Source: Variovorax sp. PBS-H4
GTDB lineage: Bacteria > Pseudomonadota > Gammaproteobacteria > Burkholderiales > Burkholderiaceae_C
Assembly (NCBI RefSeq): GCF_901827205.1
Contig: NZ_LR594675.1
Span: 620,001 to 684,000, forward strand
Length of the DNA stretch: 64,000 nucleotides
Direction: 5' to 3'
Each line of letters opens with the position of its first letter. The stretch's first letter is position 1. Shown in pieces: positions 27,619-35,657 of the stretch. The notes under the pieces are model-generated. The model made no database searches and was not told the DNA's origin. It worked only from the letters and a program-made list of their open reading frames with translations. A program made the translations under genes and the position numbers.

Positions 27619-28905
27619 ATGCCCAGTCTGATGCCAAGCTCAATGCCAAGTTTGATGCCGAAGATCGAATCGCAGCTTTCCGACCTGCCGGTTCCACTGA
27701 CTCTGCAGTTGCCCGATGGCCGCCAGGTGAGCCGGCCGGGATCACGCATCACGCTGGCGTTTTCGGACTGGTCGGCGCTCGCCAAGCTGGGCGCACGCCA
27801 GCTCGGCGGCATCGGGGAGGCCTACGTCGAAGGCAAGGTCCAGATCCAGGGCGCCATGCGCGACCTGGTCGACGTGACGGTCGGGCTGCTGCCGCGCAAT
27901 CCGGTCGAGATGACGCATGGCTGGTGGAGCAAGTTGCAGCGGCATGCCCGCTCTCGCAGCGCGCATTCGCTGGGCAAGGACGCCCAGCAGATCGAATTCC
28001 ACTACGACGTCTCCGACGACTTCTATGCGCTGTGGCTCGACGCGCGCCGGGTTTACTCATGCGCCTATTTCCGCGAGGCGGACATGACGCTGGCGCAGGC
28101 GCAGGAGGCCAAGCTCGACCATATCTGCCGCAAGCTCATGCTGCAGCCCGGCGACCGCTATCTCGACATCGGCTCGGGCTGGGGTGCGCTGCTGCTGTGG
28201 GCGGCCGAGCACTACGGCGTCGATGCGACCGGCATCACGTTGTCGAAGAACCAGCATGCCTATGTGACGCGCCTGATCGAGGAGAAGGGCCTGCAAGGCC
28301 GCGTGCGGGTCGAGCTGCGGGATTACCGCCTGCTGGAGGAGGGCAACCCCTTCGACAAGATTTCTTCGGTGGGGATGTTCGAGCATGTGGGCAGCGCCAA
28401 CATGGCCACCTATTTCCGCAAGGTCCACGCCCTGCTCAAGCCCGGTGGGTTGGTGCTTAACCACGGCATCACTTCCGGCCAACTGGACTATGTGCAGCTG
28501 GGCGCCGGCCTGGGCGACTTCATCGAAAAGTACATCTTTCCGGGAGGCGAGTTGCTGCACGTCACCACCATCCTGCGCGAGACTGCCGCTGCAGGACTGG
28601 AGATGGTCGACACCGAGAACCTGCGGCCGCACTACGCGCGCACGCTATGGCATTGGTCCGACGCGCTCGAAGCGCGTTTCGACGAGGCGCGAGAGGTCCT
28701 GGTGCGCACCAGCGGCCCAGAAAAGGCAGAGCGCATCCTGCGCGCCTATCGCCTGTATCTTGCGGGCTCGGCGATGAGCTTCGAGCAGGGCTGGATTGCT
28801 CTGCACCAGATGCTGTCCACCCGGCCCGACGGCCATGTCAAGGCGGGGCCGCTGTTCGGCGCACAGTCGGCGTACCCTTTTGTTCGCAACTACATCTACA
28901 AGTAA
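27619..28905 (+). CDS. cfa: Cyclopropane-fatty-acyl-phospholipid synthase
   Basis: 428-residue SAM-dependent enzyme that adds a methylene bridge to unsaturated membrane lipids, giving stress resistance. An N-terminal lipid-binding domain (residues 20-120) precedes the methyltransferase core: QIEFHYDVSDDFYALWLDARRVYSCAYF, the SAM loop LDIGSGWGALLLWAAEHYG, and SVGMFEHVGSANMATYF. The N-terminus is odd: MPSLMPSSMPSLMPK comes from a short DNA repeat with four in-frame ATGs (27619, 27631, 27643, 27655), so the real start is uncertain. It is divergent from the 2-aminobenzoate operon and 12 bp upstream of the DUF1840 gene. Confidence 0.95.
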   Translation: MPSLMPSSMPSLMPKIESQLSDLPVPLTLQLPDGRQVSRPGSRITLAFSDWSALAKLGARQLGGIGEAYVEGKVQIQGAMRDLVDVTVGLLPRNPVEMTHGWWSKLQRHARSRSAHSLGKDAQQIEFHYDVSDDFYALWLDARRVYSCAYFREADMTLAQAQEAKLDHICRKLMLQPGDRYLDIGSGWGALLLWAAEHYGVDATGITLSKNQHAYVTRLIEEKGLQGRVRVELRDYRLLEEGNPFDKISSVGMFEHVGSANMATYFRKVHALLKPGGLVLNHGITSGQLDYVQLGAGLGDFIEKYIFPGGELLHVTTILRETAAAGLEMVDTENLRPHYARTLWHWSDALEARFDEAREVLVRTSGPEKAERILRAYRLYLAGSAMSFEQGWIALHQMLSTRPDGHVKAGPLFGAQSAYPFVRNYIYK

Positions 28906-28917
28906 AGCAAGGCACCC

Positions 28918-29241
28918 ATGCTGTACCGATTCAAATCCCGCGCCAGCCCTCCCTTCGTGATGCTGGAGACGCATGCACGGCAGCTGTTCGACATCATCGG
29001 CAAGACGCCCGCGCCCAAGGGCGTCATCACGGGCGAGCAAATGCCCGCAGCCATTGCTGCGCTGGAATCCGCCATTGCGCGCGAAGGCCACAACACCCAC
29101 AACCACGACGACTACGCCGTGGAAGGCCATGACAATGAGGCCGAGAAGCAGCACATCGGTCTGCACCAGCGCGCCGTGCCGCTGCTGCATATGTTGAAAG
29201 AGTCCCTGGCCGACGGCAAGGACGTGACCTGGGAGGTCTAG
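28918..29241 (+). CDS. DUF1840 domain-containing protein
   Basis: 107-residue protein with the features of DUF1840: MLYRFKSRASPPFVMLETHARQLFDIIGK at the N-terminus and a C-terminal PLLHMLKESLADGKDVTWEV. The middle (GHNTHNHDDYAVEGHDNEAEKQHIGLHQ) is rich in His and Asp, as often in this family, and might bind metal; function is unknown. It lies 12 bp after cfa and is probably co-transcribed. Its TAG stop is the first three bases of a dispersed repeat unit. Confidence 0.88.
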   Translation: MLYRFKSRASPPFVMLETHARQLFDIIGKTPAPKGVITGEQMPAAIAALESAIAREGHNTHNHDDYAVEGHDNEAEKQHIGLHQRAVPLLHMLKESLADGKDVTWEV

Positions 29242-29402
29242 CTCGCCCCCAGGTTCACCAGCGGCCCGGCGAAGCCGGTTCCGCGGTGGGTTGTAGCTCG
29301 CCCCCAGGTTGGCTCACTTCGTGTAGCCGCCCACCCCCTACCGGGGGCGACACCAGCGGCCCGGCGAAGCCGGTTCCGCGGTGTCTCTCGAAGGGGCGGC
29401 GC
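29239..29402. repeat. Dispersed composite repeat, one and a half units
   Basis: A shortened unit (29239-29288) and a full unit (29294-29402) both begin TAGCTCGCCCCCAGGTT. The full unit continues GGCTCACTTCGTGTAGCCGC, CCACCCCCTACCGGGGGCG, then a cruciform-like part CACCAGCGGCCCGGCGAAGC and CGGTTCCGCGGTG. In the last part CCGGC-GAA-GCCGG is an inner hairpin and CACC.GCGG/CCGCGGTG the outer arms. Other copies lie at 56826-56929, 58981-59096 and 60915-60959. This one fills the gap between convergent genes, where it may act as a bidirectional terminator. Confidence 0.85.
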
Positions 29403-29420
29403 TTCGCGCGCCGGGGGCGT

Positions 29421-30428
29421 TCAGTCGACTTTTGCGCCTGAGGCTTTCACGACCTTTGCCCACTTGGCGTGTTCGCTGTCGATCAGCTTGGCGAATTCGG
29501 CCGGGGTGTTGCCGCTCGGGATCGCGCCTTGGGCCGTCATCTTCTCCTTGATGGCCGCGGTGCCCAGCGACTTGGCGACCTCCTGCTGGATGCGATTCAC
29601 GATCTCCGGAGGGGTGCCGGCCGGCGCCAGCAGGCCGAACCACGAGCTCGCCTCGTAGCCCTTGAGCGCCGGGCCGCCGGCTTCCTCGACCGTCGGTACG
29701 TCCGGCAGGGCCGGCGAGCGCTGCGCGCTGGTCACGGCGAGCGCCTTGAGCTTGCCGCCCTTGATCTGCTGCATCGAGGAGGGCAGGTTGTCGAACATCA
29801 CGTCGGCATTGCCGCCCACGAGGTCCAGCAGCGCCGGGCCCGAGCCGCGATACGGGATGTGCGTCATGAAGCTGCCGGTCATCGTCTTGAAGAGCTCGCC
29901 GGCCAGGTGGATCGAGGTGCCGCTTCCGCTGGAAGCCATGTTGAGCTTGCCCGGGTTGGCCTTGGCGTACTTGATGAAATCCGCCACGTTGTTGATGTTG
30001 AGCGCCTTGGCCTTGTCGACATTCATTTCCATCACATTCGGCACCGCGGCCACCAACGTGATTGGCGCGAAGTCCTTGATCGGGTCGTACGGCAGCTTGG
30101 GGTAGAGCGCGCGGTTGATGCCGTGGGTGCCGACCGTGCCCATCAGCAGCGTGTAGCCGTCGTTGGGCGCCTTCGCAACGATGTCGGCACCGACGTTGCC
30201 GCCCGCGCCCGCGCGGTTGTCGACGATGAACTGCTGGCCGAATGCCTTGGACAATTCCGGCGCGACTGCGCGCGCCAGGATATCGGTGGTGCCGCCGGGC
30301 GCGAAGGGCACGACGATGCGAACCGGCTTGGTCGGCCAGGTACCTTGCGCCGCCGCAGGCCCCGAGGCGACTACTGCGGCAGCGGCGAGGGCCAGCGCGG
30401 CCCGGCGGGAAATGAATGCAGAGCTCAT
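29421..30428 (-). CDS. Bug/TctC family periplasmic substrate-binding protein
   Basis: 335 residues. An N-terminal signal with twin arginines (MSSAFISRRAALALAAAAVV) ends near AAAQG, followed by WPTKPVRIVVPFAPGGTTDILARAVAPEL, the hallmark of the Bug family of extracytoplasmic receptors for carboxylates and other small acids. The NRAGAGGNVGADIVAKA and MTHIPYRGSGPALLDLVGG blocks are also typical. No tctA/tctB membrane genes accompany it, as is usual for the expanded Bug sets of Burkholderiales. Start set at 30428; the frame is open further upstream but loses the signal peptide at its front. Ligand unknown. Confidence 0.9.
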   Translation of the reverse strand: MSSAFISRRAALALAAAAVVASGPAAAQGTWPTKPVRIVVPFAPGGTTDILARAVAPELSKAFGQQFIVDNRAGAGGNVGADIVAKAPNDGYTLLMGTVGTHGINRALYPKLPYDPIKDFAPITLVAAVPNVMEMNVDKAKALNINNVADFIKYAKANPGKLNMASSGSGTSIHLAGELFKTMTGSFMTHIPYRGSGPALLDLVGGNADVMFDNLPSSMQQIKGGKLKALAVTSAQRSPALPDVPTVEEAGGPALKGYEASSWFGLLAPAGTPPEIVNRIQQEVAKSLGTAAIKEKMTAQGAIPSGNTPAEFAKLIDSEHAKWAKVVKASGAKVD

Positions 30429-30504
30429 GCGGAATTCCTGTTGATGCATGACGCTGTGTTGTACAGGGGGCGCTTCACTTCCGCCGCAGGGAATTACCCC
30501 GTGT

Positions 30505-31440
30505 TCATGCGGCCGCTTGCGCCCCGTGCACACGCTGCGCAAAGCCCTGCGCCCGGAACTGCTCCACCACAAAGTCGACGAACACGCGCGTCTTCGCCGG
30601 AAGCAGCTTCTTGCTCGGGTAGTACAGGGACAAGGGCCCGGCGTCGTCATACCAGCCGGGCAGCAGGCGCAGCAGCGCGCCGCTCTGCAGCCCGGGCAGC
30701 GCAAAGGGCATCGGCACGAGCGCGACGCCCAACCCCCGCATCGCCGCGCTGCACATCGCCTCGGGGTCGCTGAAGATCAGCCGGGGTCGGACTTGCACCG
30801 CCACTTCGTCGCCCGCAATGTTGCGCAGCGTCCAGGGGCGGATGCGCCCCGTCGGCGATGAACGGCGCACGATGCTGTCTAAGGCGGCCAGCTCTGCCGG
30901 GTGCGACGGATGCGCCTTGCCGGCCAGGTAGTGCGGCGCCGCAACGGCGACCACATGGATGCGCGCCAGCTCGCGCGCGACCAGCCCTGGCGTGAGCTCG
31001 ATACCGCCGCCGATCGCCGCGTCGAAGCCTTCGCCGATCAAGTCCACCTGCCGGTTGTCGAAGTGCCAGTCGGGCAGCACGGCCGGGTAGCGTGCCAGGA
31101 ACTCCCCGAGCAGCGGCACCACGTACTCGCGCCCGAAGGCCTGTCCCATGCTGACCTTGAGGGTGCCGGTGGGCTGCCGGTCGGCCTCGGCTGCGCCGGC
31201 CACGGCGTCGGCCAGCGTCGCGAGCGCGCCGGCGACCTGGTGCAGCAGCCGCTCGCCGCCCTCGGTCAGGGTCAGCTTGCGGGTGCTGCGCTGGAACAGG
31301 CGCAGACCCAGGCTGGCTTCGAGCCTTGCGACGTTCTTGCTCACTGCCGCGGGCGTCAGGCCCAGCTGCCGGGCGGCGGCGGAGAAGCTGCCGGTCTCGG
31401 CGCTGCGGACGAAGGACTCGAGGTGGCTCAACGGTTGCAC
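30505..31440 (-). CDS. LysR family transcriptional regulator
   Basis: 311 residues. The N-terminal helix-turn-helix (LESFVRSAETGSFSAAARQLGLTPAAVSKNVARLEASLGLRLFQRSTRKL) and the substrate-binding-type C-terminal domain, including PTGTLKVSMGQAFG and the ending KKLLPAKTRVFVDFVVEQF, place it in the CrgA-like branch of LysR regulators. It is divergent from an SDR gene 115 bp away, and a 15-bp palindrome (31451-31465) lies 11 bp before its start. It therefore probably regulates itself and the SDR gene. Confidence 0.93.
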   Translation of the reverse strand: MQPLSHLESFVRSAETGSFSAAARQLGLTPAAVSKNVARLEASLGLRLFQRSTRKLTLTEGGERLLHQVAGALATLADAVAGAAEADRQPTGTLKVSMGQAFGREYVVPLLGEFLARYPAVLPDWHFDNRQVDLIGEGFDAAIGGGIELTPGLVARELARIHVVAVAAPHYLAGKAHPSHPAELAALDSIVRRSSPTGRIRPWTLRNIAGDEVAVQVRPRLIFSDPEAMCSAAMRGLGVALVPMPFALPGLQSGALLRLLPGWYDDAGPLSLYYPSKKLLPAKTRVFVDFVVEQFRAQGFAQRVHGAQAAA

Positions 31441-31450
31441 GCCCGAATTC

Positions 31451-31465
31451 TCAACCCAAAGTTGA
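31451..31465. promoter_or_regulatory. Candidate LysR operator
   Basis: TCAACCCAAAGTTGA is a perfect inverted repeat with 5-bp arms (TCAAC/GTTGA) and a 5-bp centre; the symmetry extends imperfectly two more bases each side. It sits between the divergent lysR and SDR starts, 11 bp from the lysR ATG, the usual place for an autoregulatory LysR site. Assigned by position and symmetry only. Confidence 0.45.
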
Positions 31466-31555
31466 AACTGATACGGCTTTCGAGGCGCTACCGAACCGGC
31501 AACCGGAGCCCGACACTGCAGTCATCGCAAACAACCACTCTTCCAGAGATCCACC

Positions 31556-32317
31556 ATGTCCCAAGCCAATTCCCCCACGCCCATCCTCAGCGGCAAGGCC
31601 GCTTTCGTCACCGGCGGCTCGCGCGGCATCGGCGCCGCGATCGTGCGGCGTCTCGCCCAGGATGGCGCCGCCGTCGCCTTCAGCTACGCCAGCAACGATG
31701 CCGCGGCCAAGGATCTCGCCGCAAGCATCGAAGCCGCGGGCGGCCGCGCGATTGCGATGCGGGTCGACAGCGCCGATGCGGATGCGCTGCGCTCGGCGAT
31801 CGATCAGGCCGCCCATGCATTCGGCCGGCTCGACATCCTGGTCAACAATGCGGGCGTTCTCAAGCTCGGTGCCGTCGATCAGGTCTCCCTGGAAGATTTC
31901 GACCTGACGTTGAACGTCAACGTCCGCGCCGTCTTCGTCGCCATTCAGGCGGCACTGCGCCACATGGGCGAAGGTGGCCGCATCATCAACATCGGCAGCA
32001 CCAACGCCGAGCGCATGCCCTTTGCCGGCGGTGGTGTCTATGCCATGAGCAAATCTGCGCTGACAGGACTGGTGCAGGGTTTCGCGCGCGACCTGGGACC
32101 GCGCGGCATCACGATCAACAACGTGCAGCCCGGCCCCGTCGACACCGACATGAACCCGGCCGAAGGCCCGATGGCTTCCACCATGCACGGGTTCATGGCC
32201 ATTCCCAGACATGGCCGCGGCACCGAGATCGCAGGCATGGTGGCTTACCTCGCCGGGCCCGAGGCCGGGTTCGTCACCGGCGCCGGCCTCAACATCGACG
32301 GCGGCTTTGCGGCCTGA
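31556..32317 (+). CDS. SDR family oxidoreductase (FabG-like)
   Basis: 253 residues of classical SDR type: cofactor loop TGGSRGIGAAIVRRLA, LVNNAGVLKLG, catalytic Ser in INIGSTNAERM, and YxxxK as VYAMSKSAL. The C-terminal TGAGLNIDGGFAA is the common FabG-like ending. Likely an NADPH-dependent ketone or aldehyde reductase; substrate unknown. Divergent from the LysR gene and probably controlled by it. The pattern of a LysR regulator beside a small SDR is frequent in Burkholderiales. Confidence 0.92.
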   Translation: MSQANSPTPILSGKAAFVTGGSRGIGAAIVRRLAQDGAAVAFSYASNDAAAKDLAASIEAAGGRAIAMRVDSADADALRSAIDQAAHAFGRLDILVNNAGVLKLGAVDQVSLEDFDLTLNVNVRAVFVAIQAALRHMGEGGRIINIGSTNAERMPFAGGGVYAMSKSALTGLVQGFARDLGPRGITINNVQPGPVDTDMNPAEGPMASTMHGFMAIPRHGRGTEIAGMVAYLAGPEAGFVTGAGLNIDGGFAA

Positions 32318-32412
32318 GCGAAGCAGGCTGCTCCTGCGGCGGTGAGTTCTCTGGGCGCTGTCCGGTGCCGGCTGGCCCAGACATCGCGCTTTCCAAGCCG
32401 CCCGGCTGCTGT

Positions 32413-33417
32413 TCAGCGGCACAACGCGCGCGCTGCGTCGGCGATCCGCTCGACGCTCACCCGCGATTGCATTTCCAGAACCGGCGCATACCCCACCGGA
32501 ATGCGCGGTGCACCCAGCCGCGCGATGCGGCAGCCGGTGCCCTCGGCAGCGCTGGCCGCGATCTCGGCGCCGAAGCCGCCCGCCTGCACCGCCTCGTGCA
32601 CGACCAGCAGCCGGCCGGTGCGGGCACACGAGTCGAACACCGCGTCGCGGTCCCATGGCCACAGGGTGCGCAAGTCGATCAGGTCGACCGCGATTCCCTC
32701 GGCGGCCAGCATCTCGCACGCCGCGCTGCAGGCTTGCAACTGGCGGCTCCAGCTGACCAGCGTCAGCGCGTCGCCCGCGCGCAAGCGCGCTGCCTTGCCC
32801 AGCGGAGCGTCGACCGATTCGTCCACGCCGCCCCGCAGGGCCCACAGGTTCTTGTGCTCGATATAAACCACCGGGTCGCCGCATTGCAGCGCCGCACGCA
32901 GCAGCGAATGGTTGTCCTGCGGCGTCGACGGGCAGACCACGACCACGCCCGGCAGGTGCGCGAACCAGGCTTCCAGCGACTGCGAATGCTGCGCGGCCGA
33001 CGCGTCCCAGATGCCGCCCGGCATGCGCGCCACCATCGGAACCCGGCCCTGGCCTCCGAACATGAAGCGGTTCTTGGCGGCCTGGTTCACCAGTTCGTCC
33101 ATCCCGCACAGCGCGAAGTCCACCACCCGCATTTCGACCACCGGCTTGAGCCCCGCGAGCGCCATGCCGACGCCGGCGCCCATGATCGCAGCCTCGGAGA
33201 TCGGCGTGTCGATGACGCGCTCCGCCCCGAAGCGCTGCTGCAGGCCCTTGTACTGGCCGAAGATGCCGCCTCGGCCGACGTCCTCGCCGAGCACCACCAC
33301 GCGTGCATCGGCCTCCATCTCGCGCTGCACGGCGAGTGCTGCGGCCTCGGCGTAGCTCAGCTCGCGGACCGCGGCCGAGGGCCCGCTACCTTGCGTCGTG
33401 TCGCTGCTCATGTCCAT
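32413..33417 (-). CDS. 2-oxoacid dehydrogenase E1 component, beta subunit
   Basis: 334 residues with the beta-subunit blocks ARVVVLGEDVGRGGIFGQYKGL, RVIDTPISEAAIMGAGVGMALAG, MPGGIWDASAAQHSQSLEAWFAHLPGVVVVCPSTP and the transketolase C-terminal LIDLRTLWPWDRDAVFDS. With the alpha subunit it would bind thiamine diphosphate and decarboxylate a 2-oxo acid or acetoin-like substrate. Start at 33417 is chosen because GGAG lies seven bases upstream; an ATG at 33411 overlapping the alpha stop (ATGA) is an alternative. No E2 or E3 gene is next to it. Confidence 0.9.
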   Translation of the reverse strand: MDMSSDTTQGSGPSAAVRELSYAEAAALAVQREMEADARVVVLGEDVGRGGIFGQYKGLQQRFGAERVIDTPISEAAIMGAGVGMALAGLKPVVEMRVVDFALCGMDELVNQAAKNRFMFGGQGRVPMVARMPGGIWDASAAQHSQSLEAWFAHLPGVVVVCPSTPQDNHSLLRAALQCGDPVVYIEHKNLWALRGGVDESVDAPLGKAARLRAGDALTLVSWSRQLQACSAACEMLAAEGIAVDLIDLRTLWPWDRDAVFDSCARTGRLLVVHEAVQAGGFGAEIAASAAEGTGCRIARLGAPRIPVGYAPVLEMQSRVSVERIADAARALCR

Positions 33418-34427
33418 TGGCCCGCTCCGGTGGTTTGCACGTCGGTGAAGGCGGCGGAGGCATCGGGCCAGGGCGCGGCGTCCGCCGCAGCCAGGGCGGC
33501 CTCGACCTCTGCCTGCGCCTCGTGCTCGATGGCATCGAGCACGGCGGCCTCGGCGCCGTCGGCCAGCAGGCGCGTGCGGGCGCGATCGATGGGGTCGGTT
33601 TGGAGCGCCGCAGCCAGCTCCGCCGGATCGCGGTAAGCCGCCGGGTCGACCGAGACATGGCCTTTGACGCGGTAGGTGAGGGCGTGCAGCAGCCGCGGCC
33701 CTCGCCCCTGGCGCACCTCGGCCACCAGCGCGCCCGCTGCCGCATGCACGGCGAAGACATCGTTGCCATCGACGCGCGTCGCCGCGATGTCCAGCGCCTC
33801 GGCGCGCGCCGAGGCGCCCTCGCCGGCCGTCATCGGCCCGCTGGCTGTCGTCGCGCTCCACTGGTTGTCCTCGCAGACGAAGAGCACGGGCAGCGTGTAG
33901 ACGCGCGCCCAGTTGAGCGATTCGAGGAAGGGTCCGCGGTTGATCGCGCCGTCGCCGAAGAAGCACACGGTGATCGCGTCCTTGCGCTGCAGCTTCTGCG
34001 CGTGCGCCGCGCCCACCGCGATCGGCAGCCCTGCCGCGACAACACCGTTGGCCCCGAGCATGCCCACCGAGAAATCGGCGATGTGCATGGAGCCCCCCTT
34101 GCCGCCGTTGAAGCCGCTGGCCTTGCCGAAGAGCTCGCACATCATACGCGTCAGGTCGGCGCCCTTGGCCAGCGTGTGGCCGTGGCCGCGGTGCGTGGAA
34201 GTCAGGTAGTCGGACTTTGCGAGGTGGGCGCAGACGCCGGCGGCCACGGCCTCCTGCCCGGTCGAGAGGTGCAGGGGGCCGCGCACCCTGGCGGCGCCCG
34301 CGGCTTCCTGGCCATAGGCACTGACGCCGCCCTGGCTGGCTACCTCGGCAGCGTTCTCGAATGCACGGATGCGGCGCATCGTTCGGTAGAGCGCCAGGCG
34401 CTCGTTCTCGGGGGTCTGGGTGTTCAT
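33408..34427 (-). CDS. 2-oxoacid dehydrogenase E1 component, alpha subunit
   Basis: 339 residues. The thiamine diphosphate motif runs from FGDGAINRGPFLESLNWA to LPVLFVCEDNQWS; RGHGHTLAKGADLTRMMCELFG and GFNGGKGGSMHIAD are typical of acetoin/pyruvate dehydrogenase alpha chains. The start MNTQTPENERLALYRTMRRIRAFE at 34427 fits the family. The beta gene overlaps its end by 10 bp, so subunits are made in equal amounts. Acetoin dehydrogenase (AcoAB-like) is as plausible as pyruvate or branched-chain types; the substrate is not determined by sequence. Confidence 0.9.
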   Translation of the reverse strand: MNTQTPENERLALYRTMRRIRAFENAAEVASQGGVSAYGQEAAGAARVRGPLHLSTGQEAVAAGVCAHLAKSDYLTSTHRGHGHTLAKGADLTRMMCELFGKASGFNGGKGGSMHIADFSVGMLGANGVVAAGLPIAVGAAHAQKLQRKDAITVCFFGDGAINRGPFLESLNWARVYTLPVLFVCEDNQWSATTASGPMTAGEGASARAEALDIAATRVDGNDVFAVHAAAGALVAEVRQGRGPRLLHALTYRVKGHVSVDPAAYRDPAELAAALQTDPIDRARTRLLADGAEAAVLDAIEHEAQAEVEAALAAADAAPWPDASAAFTDVQTTGAGQWT

Positions 34428-34592
34428 CTCGGCTCCAGCGCAGAGCACGGCTGCGCCTCGCCCGGCATGGTATCCATCGCGCCCTTAGCCGGTGAGCTGG
34501 CTAACCCGTGCGTCTGCGCGCCGCCTCGCTGGCGCTGGAGATCAACTGCGTGGCTCGGCGTTTCCCGCATGACCGCGGGCAGCTTGGGGCCG

Positions 34593-34919
34593 CTAGAGGA
34601 CGGTGCTGAGCGCTGTGACGCCGGCCAGCGAGTTGATCACGAGCCAGAAGGCCGCCAGGTCCCAAGTCCATCCGCGCCCGCGTGTGGCACCCCATCCGCT
34701 CGGAGGCACCAGCGGCTCGTCGACGTGCGTCGCGCCATAAAACGCGGGCAGCTTGTGCGAGCACCCCTTGCACAATTTCGCCGCGCCGAGGTTGATGGTG
34801 TTGCAAGCCTCGCACACTTCCACGGACACGGCGCCCGTTCGAAGCATGGCCAGGTCGATCAAGTTCCCAAATGCGACGTCCGAAGGCAACGACGGACGGG
34901 CAGCGGCGGCTGAGGTCAT
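34593..34919 (-). CDS. Small zinc-ribbon membrane protein
   Basis: 108 residues of unknown function. The middle carries a zinc-ribbon pattern, CEACNTINLGAAKLCKGC followed by SHKLPAFYG, and the C-terminus a hydrophobic segment (WDLAAFWLVINSLAGVTAL) that probably spans the membrane. The spacing C-x2-C, N, AK-x-C-x2-C, LP-x-F is shared with the N-terminus of the protein at 44305-45351, suggesting related proteins. GGAG lies before the ATG. It follows the 34945-35247 gene by 25 bp in the same direction, and its other neighbour is the E1 alpha gene. Confidence 0.7.
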   Translation of the reverse strand: MTSAAAARPSLPSDVAFGNLIDLAMLRTGAVSVEVCEACNTINLGAAKLCKGCSHKLPAFYGATHVDEPLVPPSGWGATRGRGWTWDLAAFWLVINSLAGVTALSTVL

Positions 34920-34944
34920 GGTGCTCTCCTCGCAACAGGTGGAT

Positions 34945-35247
34945 TCATGGCGACTGGCGCAGGCGGCGCACCAGCCGTTGTTCTGCGATCGCCAGTCTTG
35001 CGAAGGTCAGAAGCTCTTCGTCCGTGGGGCCCGGACCCGACCCGTTGACGTAGGTGCCGAAGGCCTCGACGATGCGCGCCTGCATGGCCTTCCTCACGCG
35101 CATCGCGGCCATCCATGCGTCGCGTGCTTTTTTCTCCCTAGGCTCTTTCCAGGTCCGCGATGACGTTCTCGCGTAGCGCGCCGCCCCGATCGATCGGCTG
35201 CTGCGCCACGCGGCGGAACTCTTCTTATGTGTGACAGGCTTTGACAT
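34945..35247 (-). CDS. Hypothetical basic protein
   Basis: 100 residues, N-terminal half rich in Lys, Arg and Ser (MSKPVTHKKSSAAWRSSRSI), C-terminal half probably helical (MQARIVEAFGTYVNGSGPGPTDEELLTFARLAIAEQRLVRRL). I do not recognise a family. The ATG at 35247 is preceded by AGGTGG; a GTG at 35253 is an alternative. It probably heads a two-gene unit with the zinc-ribbon gene 25 bp downstream and faces away from the DUF6502 cluster across a gap with two palindromes. Confidence 0.5.
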   Translation of the reverse strand: MSKPVTHKKSSAAWRSSRSIGAARYARTSSRTWKEPREKKARDAWMAAMRVRKAMQARIVEAFGTYVNGSGPGPTDEELLTFARLAIAEQRLVRRLRQSP

Positions 35248-35273
35248 TTCCACCTTTGGCTTATTGCCGTTGG

Positions 35274-35290
35274 ATGTGAAAACTTCACAT
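35274..35290. promoter_or_regulatory. Perfect palindrome, candidate operator
   Basis: ATGTGAAAACTTCACAT has perfect 7-bp arms (ATGTGAA/TTCACAT) around AAC. The inner TGTGA-N5-TCACA resembles a Crp site but the spacing is one base shorter than the usual N6, so another regulator is possible. It lies 27 bp upstream of the minus-strand gene starting at 35247, and about 110 bp upstream of the plus-strand genes. Confidence 0.45.
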
Positions 35291-35320
35291 CAATAGTGCT
35301 CTTGTCCTATAGTCATGTAC

Positions 35321-35338
35321 ACCGTTTTGTAAGACGGT
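35321..35338. promoter_or_regulatory. Second inverted repeat in the divergent gap
   Basis: ACCGTTTTGTAAGACGGT has perfect 5-bp arms (ACCGT/ACGGT) and an 8-bp centre; flanking GTAC before and TAC after extend the symmetry with one offset base. It lies 63 bp before the GTG at 35402. Could bind a regulator of the DUF6502 cluster. No match to a known box was recognised. Confidence 0.35.
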
Positions 35339-35401
35339 TACGCATGTCCTTGTCAACTTCGTAACGGAGCGTGAGTGCCACCATCTGACCCGAGGAGCAT
35401 C

Positions 35402-35605
35402 GTGTCCCCCAAAGCGTTGCGCGCTCTGTTCGAGATCCGGCTGCGCTGGTCCGACAACCTCATTCAGGAAGAACCCCGTCCCCGCGGCGGCGGCTTGTGG
35501 GTTCCCGACACGCCGCGCAATCGGGAGCGCCTCGACAAGGCCGCGGCTTTGGGCAACACACTTTATGGCGACCAATCGCACTGGATTGAAAAGCGCCAGG
35601 CATGA
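35402..35605 (+). CDS. Small hypothetical protein
   Basis: 67 residues from a GTG preceded by GAGGAG: VSPKALRALFEIRLRWSDNL at the N-terminus, then a Gly/Pro-rich part and GLWVPDTPRNRERLDKAAALGNTLYGDQSHWIEKRQA. No family recognised, but the sequence composition is that of a real soluble protein and the frame stays intact up to the next gene. It lies first in a likely operon with the DUF6502 and DUF5666 genes. Confidence 0.5.
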   Translation: MSPKALRALFEIRLRWSDNLIQEEPRPRGGGLWVPDTPRNRERLDKAAALGNTLYGDQSHWIEKRQA

Positions 35606-35657
35606 CCCCGGCGATGGCTCCCAACCCTCGGCCGGCGCCGCGGGTGGCGAGGGCGCG

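Noticed and set aside
30901..33636. 911-residue open frame on the plus strand
   Set aside because: It runs antisense to lysR and across the SDR and E1 beta genes, which have clear family motifs. Its own translation is Arg/Gly/His-rich with no recognisable domain, as expected for a shadow frame at high GC.
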